Assembly (NCBI GenBank): GCA_964584255.1
Contig: CAZOZM010000011.1
Coordinates: 1-53,663, forward strand
Direction: 5' to 3'
Length of the DNA: 53,663 nt
Origin: UBA3775 sp964584255
Lineage (GTDB): Bacteria; Bacillota; Clostridia; Lachnospirales; Lachnospiraceae
Below are positions 14,871-21,941 of the stretch, piece by piece. Each line of letters starts with the position of its first letter. Position 1 is the first letter of the stretch. The notes under the pieces were generated by a model. That model was not told where the DNA came from. It ran no database searches and saw only the letters and a list, made by a program, of their open reading frames with translations. The position numbers and the translations under genes are program-made.

Positions 14871-16466
14871 ATGGATTTTAAAACAGTAATAAATAAAGGT
14901 AAGGCAATTTTAGGTATGGAACTTGGTTCGACAAGAATCAAGGCAGTTTTGACCGACGGGCCTGGACATGTGATGGCATCGGGAGAACACTCGTGGGAAA
15001 ACAGATATGAAAATAATGTATGGACTTATTCGGAAGAGGATATTCTTACCGGAATAAGAAGTGCATACTCAAATCTTTCTGACAATGTAAAAAGGGAATA
15101 TGGTGAGGAACTGACGGAACTCGGTGCAATAGGAATTTCGGCCATGATGCACGGCTATCTGGCTTTTGACGGGGAAGACCGGTTGCTTGTACCGTTCAGA
15201 ACGTGGAGGAATACAATAACGGCGGAGGCGGCAGCAGCACTTACGGAGCAGTTTAATTACAACATACCGCAAAGGTGGAGTGTGGCACATCTTTATCAGG
15301 CTGTACTTAATAAAGAGGAACATGTTTCAAAAATCAAATATCTTACAACACTTTCGGGTTATGTTCATTTTCTTCTTACAGGCAGGCGTGTTTTGGGAGT
15401 CGGAGATGCATCGGGAATGTTTCCGATAGATTGCGGTGTGGGAAACTATGATGCAAAACTTATGGAGATATTTAACGGACTTCCGGAAATAAAGGACATG
15501 CCTTGGAAACTTGAAAGTCTGCTTCCAAAGGTGCTTATGGCAGGAGAGGAAGCAGGTGTGCTTACTGCTGAGGGAGCGGCTTTGTTGGATGAATCCGGTA
15601 AACTTAAACCGGGAGCGAAATTCTGTCCGCCGGAAGGTGATGCCGGTACGGGTATGACGGCAACAAACAGCATTGCGGAGAGGACCGGAAATATTTCGGC
15701 GGGTACTTCGGTATTTGCCATGGTTGTTCTTGAAAAACCATTGTCTAAGGTTTATCCGGAGATTGATTTGGTTACAACTCCGGACAATTCACTTGTCGGA
15801 ATGGTGCATTGCAACAACTGTACTTCCGAAATAAATGCATGGGTTAAACTTTTTGCTGAGTTTTCCGAAATGATGGGAAAAAGTGTTGATATGGGAGAAC
15901 TGTTTACGGCTCTTTACAAAAAGGCGGAAGACGGTGAACCGGATTGCGGAGGTCTGATTTCATACAACTATTTCTCAGGTGAACCTGTTACCGGAATGGA
16001 GGCAGGAGCTCCGCTCTTTATGAGAGACGTGTCAGGACGATTCACACTCGGTAACTTTATGAGAATGCATCTTTATTCTGCACTTGCAACGCTTAAAATC
16101 GGGCTTGATATAATGATAAAAGAAGAAAATGTGAGAGTTGATTCCATGCTTGGACATGGCGGTTTCTTTAAGACTGAGGGTATAGGACAAAGCATTGTGG
16201 CGGCAGCGGCCGGAGCTCCGGTTGCAGTGATGAAAACTGCAGGCGAAGGCGGTGCATGGGGTGCTGCGCTTCTTGCGGGATATACATTGTGCAGAGAAGA
16301 AAATGAAAGTCTCGGGGATTATCTCAACAGAAAAATATTCTGTGAGATGGAGAAAAAAGTACTGGAGCCGGACCCGGAAGCCATAAAGGGTTTTGATGCT
16401 TTTATTGAAAAATATAAAGCAGGAATGGAAGCGGAAAAGGCAGCGGTAAACACGTTTTACCGATAA
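14871..16466 (+). CDS. FGGY-family carbohydrate kinase (L-ribulokinase/xylulokinase-like)
   Basis: The 531-residue protein has the FGGY N-terminal phosphate-binding motif MELGSTRIKAV near residues 20-30. The substrate-binding part includes ISAMMHGYLAFD, and the C-terminal ATPase half has GNISAGTSVFAM and the signature-like HGGFFKTEGIGQSIVAAAA. FGGY enzymes phosphorylate sugars such as xylulose, ribulose or related polyols; the exact sugar cannot be read from sequence. It is followed after 15 bases by selD, so the two are probably co-transcribed. No sugar isomerase or transporter adjoins, which makes its partnership with selD curious. The family call is firm and the substrate is open. Confidence 0.82.
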   Translation: MDFKTVINKGKAILGMELGSTRIKAVLTDGPGHVMASGEHSWENRYENNVWTYSEEDILTGIRSAYSNLSDNVKREYGEELTELGAIGISAMMHGYLAFDGEDRLLVPFRTWRNTITAEAAAALTEQFNYNIPQRWSVAHLYQAVLNKEEHVSKIKYLTTLSGYVHFLLTGRRVLGVGDASGMFPIDCGVGNYDAKLMEIFNGLPEIKDMPWKLESLLPKVLMAGEEAGVLTAEGAALLDESGKLKPGAKFCPPEGDAGTGMTATNSIAERTGNISAGTSVFAMVVLEKPLSKVYPEIDLVTTPDNSLVGMVHCNNCTSEINAWVKLFAEFSEMMGKSVDMGELFTALYKKAEDGEPDCGGLISYNYFSGEPVTGMEAGAPLFMRDVSGRFTLGNFMRMHLYSALATLKIGLDIMIKEENVRVDSMLGHGGFFKTEGIGQSIVAAAAGAPVAVMKTAGEGGAWGAALLAGYTLCREENESLGDYLNRKIFCEMEKKVLEPDPEAIKGFDAFIEKYKAGMEAEKAAVNTFYR

Positions 16467-16481
16467 TTAAAGGAGCAGTCC

Positions 16482-17516
16482 ATGGAAGAAATTAAACTTA
16501 CGAAACTTGCAAACTGTGCAGGATGCGGTGCAAAGGTCGGAGCCGGCACATTGGCAAAACTTTTGGGTGGCCTGAAGGTTCACAGTGACGAAAATCTTTT
16601 GGTTGGATTTGACAAAAGTGACGATGCTTCGGTTTATAAGATGAATGAAGAAACTGCATTGGTGCAGACGGTTGATTTCTTTCCGCCGATAGCAGATGAG
16701 CCGTTTCTTTTCGGACAGATTGCGGCAGCAAATGCATTGTCTGATGTTTATGCAATGGGTGGAGAGCCTAAGCTGGCACTCAATCTTTTGTGTGTTCCGG
16801 AAGATATGCCGGGGGATGCGGTACATGACATCTTAAGAGGCGGCTATGACAAGATTTATGAAGCAGGTGCACTTATAACCGGAGGACACAGTATTTTCGA
16901 CAAAGAACCGAAATACGGTCTGGCAGTTACCGGATTTGTTCACCCGGACAGGCTGCTGACAAACTCAGGGGCAAAACCGGGAGATGTTCTCTTTCTTACG
17001 AAGCCCATAGGAACCGGAATTGTAACGACGGCGGCAAAGGCGGAAATGGTGAGCAGCGGAACACTTTCAAAAGCTTATGGCATGATGGCAACCCTGAACA
17101 GGGCAGCCAGAGATGTAATGGTTAAATATAAAACTCATTCATGTACGGATGTTACGGGATTCGGTCTGATGGGACATGCCTGTGAAATGGCACAGGGAAG
17201 TGATGTGGTTCTCCATATTAATACACAGGACATAATGATTTATGATGAAGTAATTGAGCTTGCGGAAAACGGAATTCTTCCGGCCGGAATGTATAGAAAC
17301 AGAAAATATGCGGAAGCATTTGTTGATTCGGGAGATGTGTCCCTGGCGATGCAGGATGTGCTTTATGATCCTCAGACGTCGGGAGGTTTACTGATTTCCG
17401 TTGACGGTGAGGATGCGGATGCGATGTTTGCAGAACTGAGTCAAAAGGTTCCATGCAGCCGCAGGATAGGAACGGTCGCAGAATACCATGGTGGCAGCAG
17501 AATCATTCTTCACTGA
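16482..17516 (+). CDS. selD: Selenide, water dikinase (selenophosphate synthase)
   Basis: SelD makes selenophosphate from selenide and ATP, the selenium donor for selenocysteine, selenouridine and the labile selenium cofactor. The 344-residue protein has the active-site segment NCAGCGAKVGAG, where Cys15 and Lys18 match the catalytic Cys/Lys pair. It has Cys, not selenocysteine, at this place (codon TGC). Other family marks are QTVDFFPPI, ANALSDVYAMGG, GGHSI and the late CTDVTGFGLMGHA. It has AAAGGAG ahead of the start. The 3' end overlaps the convergent cysteine desulfurase gene by 14 bases. Nearby yedE and yedF support a selenium role. Confidence 0.94.
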   Translation: MEEIKLTKLANCAGCGAKVGAGTLAKLLGGLKVHSDENLLVGFDKSDDASVYKMNEETALVQTVDFFPPIADEPFLFGQIAAANALSDVYAMGGEPKLALNLLCVPEDMPGDAVHDILRGGYDKIYEAGALITGGHSIFDKEPKYGLAVTGFVHPDRLLTNSGAKPGDVLFLTKPIGTGIVTTAAKAEMVSSGTLSKAYGMMATLNRAARDVMVKYKTHSCTDVTGFGLMGHACEMAQGSDVVLHINTQDIMIYDEVIELAENGILPAGMYRNRKYAEAFVDSGDVSLAMQDVLYDPQTSGGLLISVDGEDADAMFAELSQKVPCSRRIGTVAEYHGGSRIILH

Positions 17517-18645
17517 TTTTTTTCAGGGCACTTAGGGCCTTTTCGATATCTTCAGAGGTGTTGAAAATATTGAATGAGAAACGCAGTGTTCCGTTTGGAT
17601 ATGTGCCGAGGGTTTTGTGCGCGGAGGGTGCGCAGTGCAGACCGCATCGTGTCATGATGTCAAATTCCGTTTCCAGTCGGAACGAAGCTTCGGCATTGTC
17701 CATGTTTTTTAAATTTACGGATACGACCCCGGTACGGAGTGAAACGTCTGAAGGACCGTATACAACAATATTTTTCAAGGCTGTGAGACCGGACAGGAAT
17801 TCCGAGCACAGCCTTTTTTCATGCGTTCTTATGTTTTCAATTCCAATGGTATTAATATAATCAAGAGCAGCTTTCCAACCGTAAATTCCGGGAAGGTTTG
17901 GTGTGCCCGGTTCGAAACGGTCCGGAAGATAACCGGGAGTTGATTCGGTGTCGGAAGCACTTCCGGTACCGCCTGCAACGACAGGCTTCAGAGCCTGAGC
18001 AAGAGAATCGCTTATCAGGAGTGCGCCTATGCCTGACGGTCCGAGAAGACCCTTGTGGGCAGGAATACAGAGTCCTGAGAGTTTCATCCCGGTGAAATCA
18101 ATGTGAATATGTCCTGCGGATTGTGCCGCATCCAAAACAAAGAAAACATTGTGCCGTTCACATATTTCACCTATGGCTTTTATGTCCTGAATGCAGCCGC
18201 ATACATTTGAAACATGAGACATAATCAGTAGTTTTGTATCGGGCTGTATGAGGGATTCTACGGAGGAAATGTCACACAAGCTGTCGGAAGTACATGGAAT
18301 GCGGCTTACCCTGACTCCGTTCAGGGCATTTAGAGGCCTCATTACGGCATTGTGTTCCATGGAGCTGACAATACAGTGATCCCCGGGGTTCAGAAGTCCG
18401 TTTATTACCATGTTTATGCTCCAGGTTGCCCCTGGTGTAAATATCACATGAGAAGGCTTTTCCGGAAAATTAAAGAGAGTTTTCAGGGATTCTCTTAATG
18501 ACAGTGCCATCAGACCGGCTTCCTGGGATTTGCCGTAGACAGAGCGGTTAATGTTTGAACCTACATTACAAAGATATTCGGTCATGGCTGCACATACGCC
18601 TTCCGGCTTAGGAAAAGAGGTGGCGGCATTGTCAAGATAAATCAT
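17503..18645 (-). CDS. Class V aminotransferase, EF2568-type cysteine desulfurase family
   Basis: The 380-residue PLP enzyme has YLDNAATSFPKP at the N-terminus, HNAVMRPL, the Asp/Gln pair in LDAAQSAGH, the PLP-binding Lys in PAHKGLLGPSG and the catalytic Cys loop RCGLHCAPSAHK. These fit the family typified by Enterococcus faecalis EF2568, which is found next to selD and is thought to release selenium or sulfur from (seleno)cysteine for delivery to SelD. It is convergent with selD here and divergent from yedE, with promoters only about 15 bases apart. The leader carries an ATCCGATT/AATCGGAT hairpin close to the start codon. Confidence 0.86.
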   Translation of the reverse strand: MIYLDNAATSFPKPEGVCAAMTEYLCNVGSNINRSVYGKSQEAGLMALSLRESLKTLFNFPEKPSHVIFTPGATWSINMVINGLLNPGDHCIVSSMEHNAVMRPLNALNGVRVSRIPCTSDSLCDISSVESLIQPDTKLLIMSHVSNVCGCIQDIKAIGEICERHNVFFVLDAAQSAGHIHIDFTGMKLSGLCIPAHKGLLGPSGIGALLISDSLAQALKPVVAGGTGSASDTESTPGYLPDRFEPGTPNLPGIYGWKAALDYINTIGIENIRTHEKRLCSEFLSGLTALKNIVVYGPSDVSLRTGVVSVNLKNMDNAEASFRLETEFDIMTRCGLHCAPSAHKTLGTYPNGTLRFSFNIFNTSEDIEKALSALKKISEE

Positions 18646-18657
18646 GGTTTATTATAT

Positions 18658-18682
18658 ATCCGATTGGTCAGGAAGAATCGGA
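18658..18682 (-). promoter_or_regulatory. Leader hairpin before cysteine desulfurase
   Basis: ATCCGATT (18658-18665) pairs with AATCGGAT (18675-18682). It lies 12-37 bases before the start codon and includes the only purine-rich stretch that could serve as a ribosome binding site, so it may limit translation. Confidence 0.4.
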
Positions 18683-18706
18683 TTTTCCTTTCTTTGGTTT
18701 AGCAAA

Positions 18707-18735
18707 ATTATATCATAAATAAAAGATTGTAACAA
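18707..18735 (-). promoter_or_regulatory. Promoter of cysteine desulfurase gene
   Basis: Minus-strand TTGTTA, a 17-base spacer and TATAAT. Confidence 0.6.
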
Positions 18736-18749
18736 CAGAGCACATAATC

Positions 18750-18778
18750 TTGAAGAATCCCGGGACTTATTGTATAAT
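18750..18778 (+). promoter_or_regulatory. Promoter of yedE-yedF-DUF3343 operon
   Basis: TTGAAG, a 17-base spacer, TATAAT. Transcription would start near 18785. Confidence 0.65.
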
Positions 18779-18784
18779 TTTCAT

Positions 18785-18950
18785 GTTTTGGTCGGAGTAT
18801 CCGAAGGCATCGGTTTGAAACCGGTAAGGAACGGATGCAGGTGCGTTTTGTATAGAGCATTTAGCACGGTTATTACAGGTGTTTTGTGTCCGGCTGAAAA
18901 AGAGGCAGAAAAGTTTCTTTTTACAAATGAATATCATCAGGAGGTTATTT
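18785..18950 (+). other. Long structured 5' leader of yedE
   Basis: About 165 bases separate the predicted start point from the yedE start codon. The leader can form ATCCG (near 18798)/CGGAT (near 18832) around a CGGTT/AACCG hairpin. No known riboswitch class was recognised and no ORF in it has a ribosome binding site. Confidence 0.35.
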
Positions 18951-20045
18951 ATGAAAAAAGTAAGCTGGATGGCAGTTATCGCCGGTGTTACGGTAGGTAT
19001 TGCGGCAGTACTTCTTACAAAACTCGGAAATCCTTCAAACATGGGATTCTGTATCGCATGTTTTCTTCGTGACATAGCCGGTGCGTGCGGTCTTCACGGA
19101 GCGGCAGCCGTTCAATATGTAAGACCGGAAATTCCGGGAATTGTTCTCGGAGCTTTTGTTATGAGTATTGTGGCAGGTGAGTTCAGGGGAAAAGCAGGCT
19201 CATCACCTGCATTAAGATTTGTTCTCGGAGCAATAGTAATGATAGGAGCTCTTGTGTTCCTCGGATGTCCGTTAAGAATGGTTATCAGACTCGCAGGAGG
19301 AGATCTTAATGCCCTCACTGCACTTGCAGGTTTTGCAGTCGGAATTTTTGTCGGAACACTTTTCCTTAACAGAGGCTTCTCTCTTAGAAGGGCATATGAT
19401 TCGGGAAAGGCAGAGGGAAGCGTTCTTCCTGTCTTAAGCATTATTCTTTTGGTACTGTTTATCATTGTCCCTTCGGTTTTTATTGCAAGCGTTAAAGGAC
19501 CGGGCTCAATGCATGCACCGGTTGCAGCGGCATTTGTCATTGCACTTGTTGTCGGAGCACTTGCTCAGAAAGGACGTTTATGCATGGCAGGAGGAATCCG
19601 TGATGCAATCATGTTCAGAGATTTTAAACTGCTTTATGGATTTGCGGCAATCTTCCTCACAATATTAATAGGAAATCTTATTCTTGGAAATTTCAATGCG
19701 GGATTTACTCTTCAGCCTATTGCACACAGTGCGCATCTCTGGAACTTCCTTGGAATGTTTATCGTAGGATGGGGTTCGGTGCTGTTAGGATGCTGCCCTT
19801 TAAGACAGCTTATTCTTGCAGGTTCCGGAAATGGTGATTCGGCTGTTACCGTATTAGGTATGATTATGGGAGCGGCAATAGCACACAATTTCAAGCTTGC
19901 CGGCTCAGCGGATGCCTTAAACGAAGCAGGTGAACTTGTAGTCGGTGGAATCGGAACAAACGGTAAGATTGCGGTAGTGATTGCAATCGTTCTTCTTGTT
20001 GTTATTTCGATTGTAAATCTACCATCAAAGAAAAAAGCAGAATAA
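18951..20045 (+). CDS. yedE: YedE-type selenium/sulfur transporter
   Basis: The 364-residue integral membrane protein of the YeeE/YedE family has about nine or ten hydrophobic segments and conserved cysteine motifs repeated in its two halves: CIACFLRD, FLGCPLRMVIRLAGGD, KGRLCMAGGIRDA and LLGCCPLRQLILAGSGN. YeeE relatives carry thiosulfate through cysteine relays; YedE versions co-occur with selD and are thought to bring selenium compounds into the cell. The start at 18951 has AGGAGG upstream. It is followed at 14 bases by yedF and then a DUF3343 gene, the standard selenium-linked trio. Confidence 0.88.
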   Translation: MKKVSWMAVIAGVTVGIAAVLLTKLGNPSNMGFCIACFLRDIAGACGLHGAAAVQYVRPEIPGIVLGAFVMSIVAGEFRGKAGSSPALRFVLGAIVMIGALVFLGCPLRMVIRLAGGDLNALTALAGFAVGIFVGTLFLNRGFSLRRAYDSGKAEGSVLPVLSIILLVLFIIVPSVFIASVKGPGSMHAPVAAAFVIALVVGALAQKGRLCMAGGIRDAIMFRDFKLLYGFAAIFLTILIGNLILGNFNAGFTLQPIAHSAHLWNFLGMFIVGWGSVLLGCCPLRQLILAGSGNGDSAVTVLGMIMGAAIAHNFKLAGSADALNEAGELVVGGIGTNGKIAVVIAIVLLVVISIVNLPSKKKAE

Positions 20046-20059
20046 GGAAGGCGGTAATT

Positions 20060-20263
20060 ATGATAGATGCAAGAGGTCTTCTCTGCCCCATGCCTGTTGT
20101 CATGGTTCAGAAAGAGGTAAAGGCAAACAATCCGGATACGGTAGTCGTAATGGTTGATGACCGTTGTGCGGTAGAAAACATATCAAGATTTGCAGGTTCA
20201 AACGGATATAGAGTTGACGTGGAAAATGACAGACCTGATTTCAAACTTACATTAAAGAAATGA
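20060..20263 (+). CDS. yedF: YedF, TusA/SirA-like sulfur or selenium carrier
   Basis: The 67-residue TusA-fold protein begins MIDARGLLCPMPVV. The CPxP motif carries the Cys that would bind sulfur or selenium as a persulfide or perselenide. Linkage to YedE and SelD suggests transfer of selenium from the transporter or cysteine desulfurase to SelD. Its stop codon overlaps the start of the DUF3343 gene (ATGA), so the two are translationally coupled. The short form lacks the C-terminal DsrE-like domain seen in some YedF proteins. Confidence 0.88.
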   Translation: MIDARGLLCPMPVVMVQKEVKANNPDTVVVMVDDRCAVENISRFAGSNGYRVDVENDRPDFKLTLKK

Positions 20264-20502
20264 AAACATTTGTAGCAACGTTTCATACACATCTTGCAGC
20301 ACTCGTTACGGACAGAAATCTTAGAGAAGACGGAAATGAGTCGAGAATGATACCGGTTCCCAGAAATCTGAGTGCATCATGCGGAACATGCGTAATGTAT
20401 CGCTCAGACGGCATAAAAGAGGAATTGATGGATTCGGATACGGAAGCCATTTATGAAATGACCGGAAAAGATGAGTACAGAAAAATAAAAACATATGAAT
20501 AA
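20260..20502 (+). CDS. DUF3343 putative selenium/sulfur carrier
   Basis: The 80-residue protein begins MKTFVATFHTHLAAL and has the motif LSASCGTCVMYR, whose cysteines may carry selenium or sulfur. DUF3343 proteins occur beside YedE/YedF and SelD in many selenium-using bacteria, and their biochemical role is not settled. Start overlap with yedF and the strong terminator 6 bases after its end define the operon yedE-yedF-DUF3343. Confidence 0.8.
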   Translation: MKTFVATFHTHLAALVTDRNLREDGNESRMIPVPRNLSASCGTCVMYRSDGIKEELMDSDTEAIYEMTGKDEYRKIKTYE

Positions 20503-20507
20503 AAAAG

Positions 20508-20562
20508 AGCCTTTTGGCAGACTGCACGTCGGAAAAATCCGCAGTCACCAAAAGGCTTTTTT
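20508..20562. terminator. Strong bidirectional terminator
   Basis: AGCCTTTTGG (20508-20517) pairs with CCAAAAGGCT (20548-20557), with an inner GACTGC/GCAGTC. It is flanked by six A's and six T's, so it serves the selenium operon and the convergent exchanger gene. Confidence 0.9.
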
Positions 20563-20648
20563 GGGTTGAAATGTTTTTACCCGGTCAGCAGATATTTTTT
20601 CGGAAGTCACCGGGAATTTCCTGTCTTAGAAAAGTGGAGAGTCAGTGC

Positions 20649-21566
20649 TTATCTGATAAACAGATAGACTGTATACATAATGTAGAGGATGATAAATGTG
20701 AAGCCCTCCTTTTTGCTCATGCTTTTTCCGAGTTTGGAGAAAACAAAGAGTATGATGGCAACGAGGGTCATTATTATCATGTCAACAACAGATTCTGAAA
20801 GTACATTCAATGGAGAAATCGATGCCGACATACCGAGTATGAACATAATATTGAAAAGGTTTGAACCAACGGCATTTCCGAGAGCAAGACCGCTTTCACC
20901 CTTGCCTGTTGCAACTATTGAAGTTACAAGTTCCGGAAGGGAGGTTCCGATGGCAACGATTGTAAGACCGATAAAGTTCTGGGAGAGACCGAGAGCTCCG
21001 GCAATTACAACGGCATTGTCTACAACAAGTGTTCCGCCGTAAATAACGCCTGCAAGACCGATCACTATGAGAATAAGGCTCTTAAGGAGAGACATTTCTT
21101 TTGTATCGCTTTCTTCTTCACGGTTCTTCAAAGCGGAAATAACCATTGTAAGAATATATCCGATCATAAGGATGAGAAGAATGATACCCTCAACCCGGGT
21201 AATTTTTTTATCGAGAGCAAAAATGAGAAGAATGAGAGATATGATTATGTTGAGAGGGATGTCTCTTTTCAGAATGTCGGGGTTAACCTTAAAGGCTGAA
21301 ATTGCGGCACAGACACCGACAACTATAAGTATATTGAAAATATTCGAGCCGACAATGTTACTTACGGCAATGTCATTGTTTCCTGAGATTGCGGCAGTTA
21401 TACTGACGGAAGCCTCAGGCGCGCTGGTTCCCATTGCAACAATTGTGAGTCCGATTACGGCACTTGGGATGCGCAGAATTCTGGCAAGTGATGAACCGCC
21501 CTCTACGAAAAAGTCGGCACCTTTAATTAAAAATGCGAATCCGATGATAAGTAAAAGATATTCCAT
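20649..21566 (-). CDS. Calcium/sodium antiporter, CaCA family (YrbG-like)
   Basis: The 305-residue membrane exchanger has two inverted Na_Ca_ex repeats. Their hallmark alpha-motifs are AMGTSAPEASVSITAA (repeat 1, near residue 55) and AIGTSLPELVTSIVA (repeat 2, near residue 200), each followed by NIVGSNIFN or NAVGSNLFN. It should exchange cations, Ca2+ or possibly Mn2+, across the membrane. The gene sits behind a probable yybP-ykoY riboswitch, which in other bacteria senses Mn2+, so Mn2+ export is a reasonable alternative. ATG at 21566 lies at the foot of a hairpin; an in-frame ATG at 21608 with a similar upstream sequence could give a 14-residue longer form. Confidence 0.88.
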   Translation of the reverse strand: MEYLLLIIGFAFLIKGADFFVEGGSSLARILRIPSAVIGLTIVAMGTSAPEASVSITAAISGNNDIAVSNIVGSNIFNILIVVGVCAAISAFKVNPDILKRDIPLNIIISLILLIFALDKKITRVEGIILLILMIGYILTMVISALKNREEESDTKEMSLLKSLILIVIGLAGVIYGGTLVVDNAVVIAGALGLSQNFIGLTIVAIGTSLPELVTSIVATGKGESGLALGNAVGSNLFNIMFILGMSASISPLNVLSESVVDMIIMTLVAIILFVFSKLGKSMSKKEGFTFIILYIMYTVYLFIR

Positions 21567-21597
21567 AAAAAAGTCCTTTCCCGGCAAGGACTTTTGA
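21564..21597 (-). promoter_or_regulatory. Hairpin enclosing the exchanger ribosome binding site
   Basis: On the minus strand AAAAGTCCTT pairs with AAGGACTTTT directly before ATG 21566, closing over the AAGGA ribosome binding site. It mirrors the upstream riboswitch terminator, which also ends AAGGTC-T7-ATG. Confidence 0.5.
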
Positions 21598-21607
21598 AAA
21601 AATTGCA

Positions 21608-21736
21608 TAAAAAAAGACCTTACCTGTTTATGATGTAGTAGGTAAAAGTCTCGTTTTTTAAAAAAACAGCCGGCCCGTCGGGCGTGATGACGACTGTAAT
21701 TACACCAAAATAATGATGCAAACTACTCCCTTTTAT
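21608..21736 (-). promoter_or_regulatory. Probable yybP-ykoY (manganese) riboswitch with terminator
   Basis: The minus-strand leader begins AAAAGGGAGTAG (from 21734), like the conserved GGGGAGUA start of yybP-ykoY RNAs. It continues through CGTCATCACGCCC and a GGGC/CGGC region, and ends with AGACTTTTACCT/AGGTAAGGTCT followed by seven T's, a terminator stem at about 21612-21651. The predicted start of transcription is at about 21736, exactly at the element's 5' end. The class is recognised by eye, not by covariance search. Confidence 0.65.
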
Positions 21737-21742
21737 GAAATA

Positions 21743-21771
21743 AAGATAGTCTTTATCGAGGCCGATGTCAA
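21743..21771 (-). promoter_or_regulatory. Promoter of exchanger riboswitch transcript
   Basis: Minus-strand perfect TTGACA, a 17-base spacer and TATCTT. Confidence 0.7.
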
Positions 21772-21810
21772 GTAATAAATAAAAAAAAGAAGCAGAAACT
21801 CAATTAATTG

Positions 21811-21839
21811 TTTAAATATTTCACCGATATGTATATAAT
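21811..21839 (+). promoter_or_regulatory. Promoter of feoAB
   Basis: TTTAAA, a 17-base spacer and TATAAT, about 100 bases before the start codon. I could not identify a convincing Fur or DtxR box. Confidence 0.4.
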
Positions 21840-21941
21840 AGAATCCGTTGATATTTCAGAAGATGCACATGTTTTCCGGAAATTTCCTCAAACAGGCAGC
21901 CGGACAGTAACATGAGTTTCAAATAAAGAAGGAGTCAGAAA

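Noticed and set aside
16482..17516. Selenocysteine-containing SelD
   Set aside because: The active-site codon is TGC (Cys), not TGA.
18785..18950. Cobalamin riboswitch before yedE
   Set aside because: The B12 box and the conserved GCCACTG-type segment are missing.
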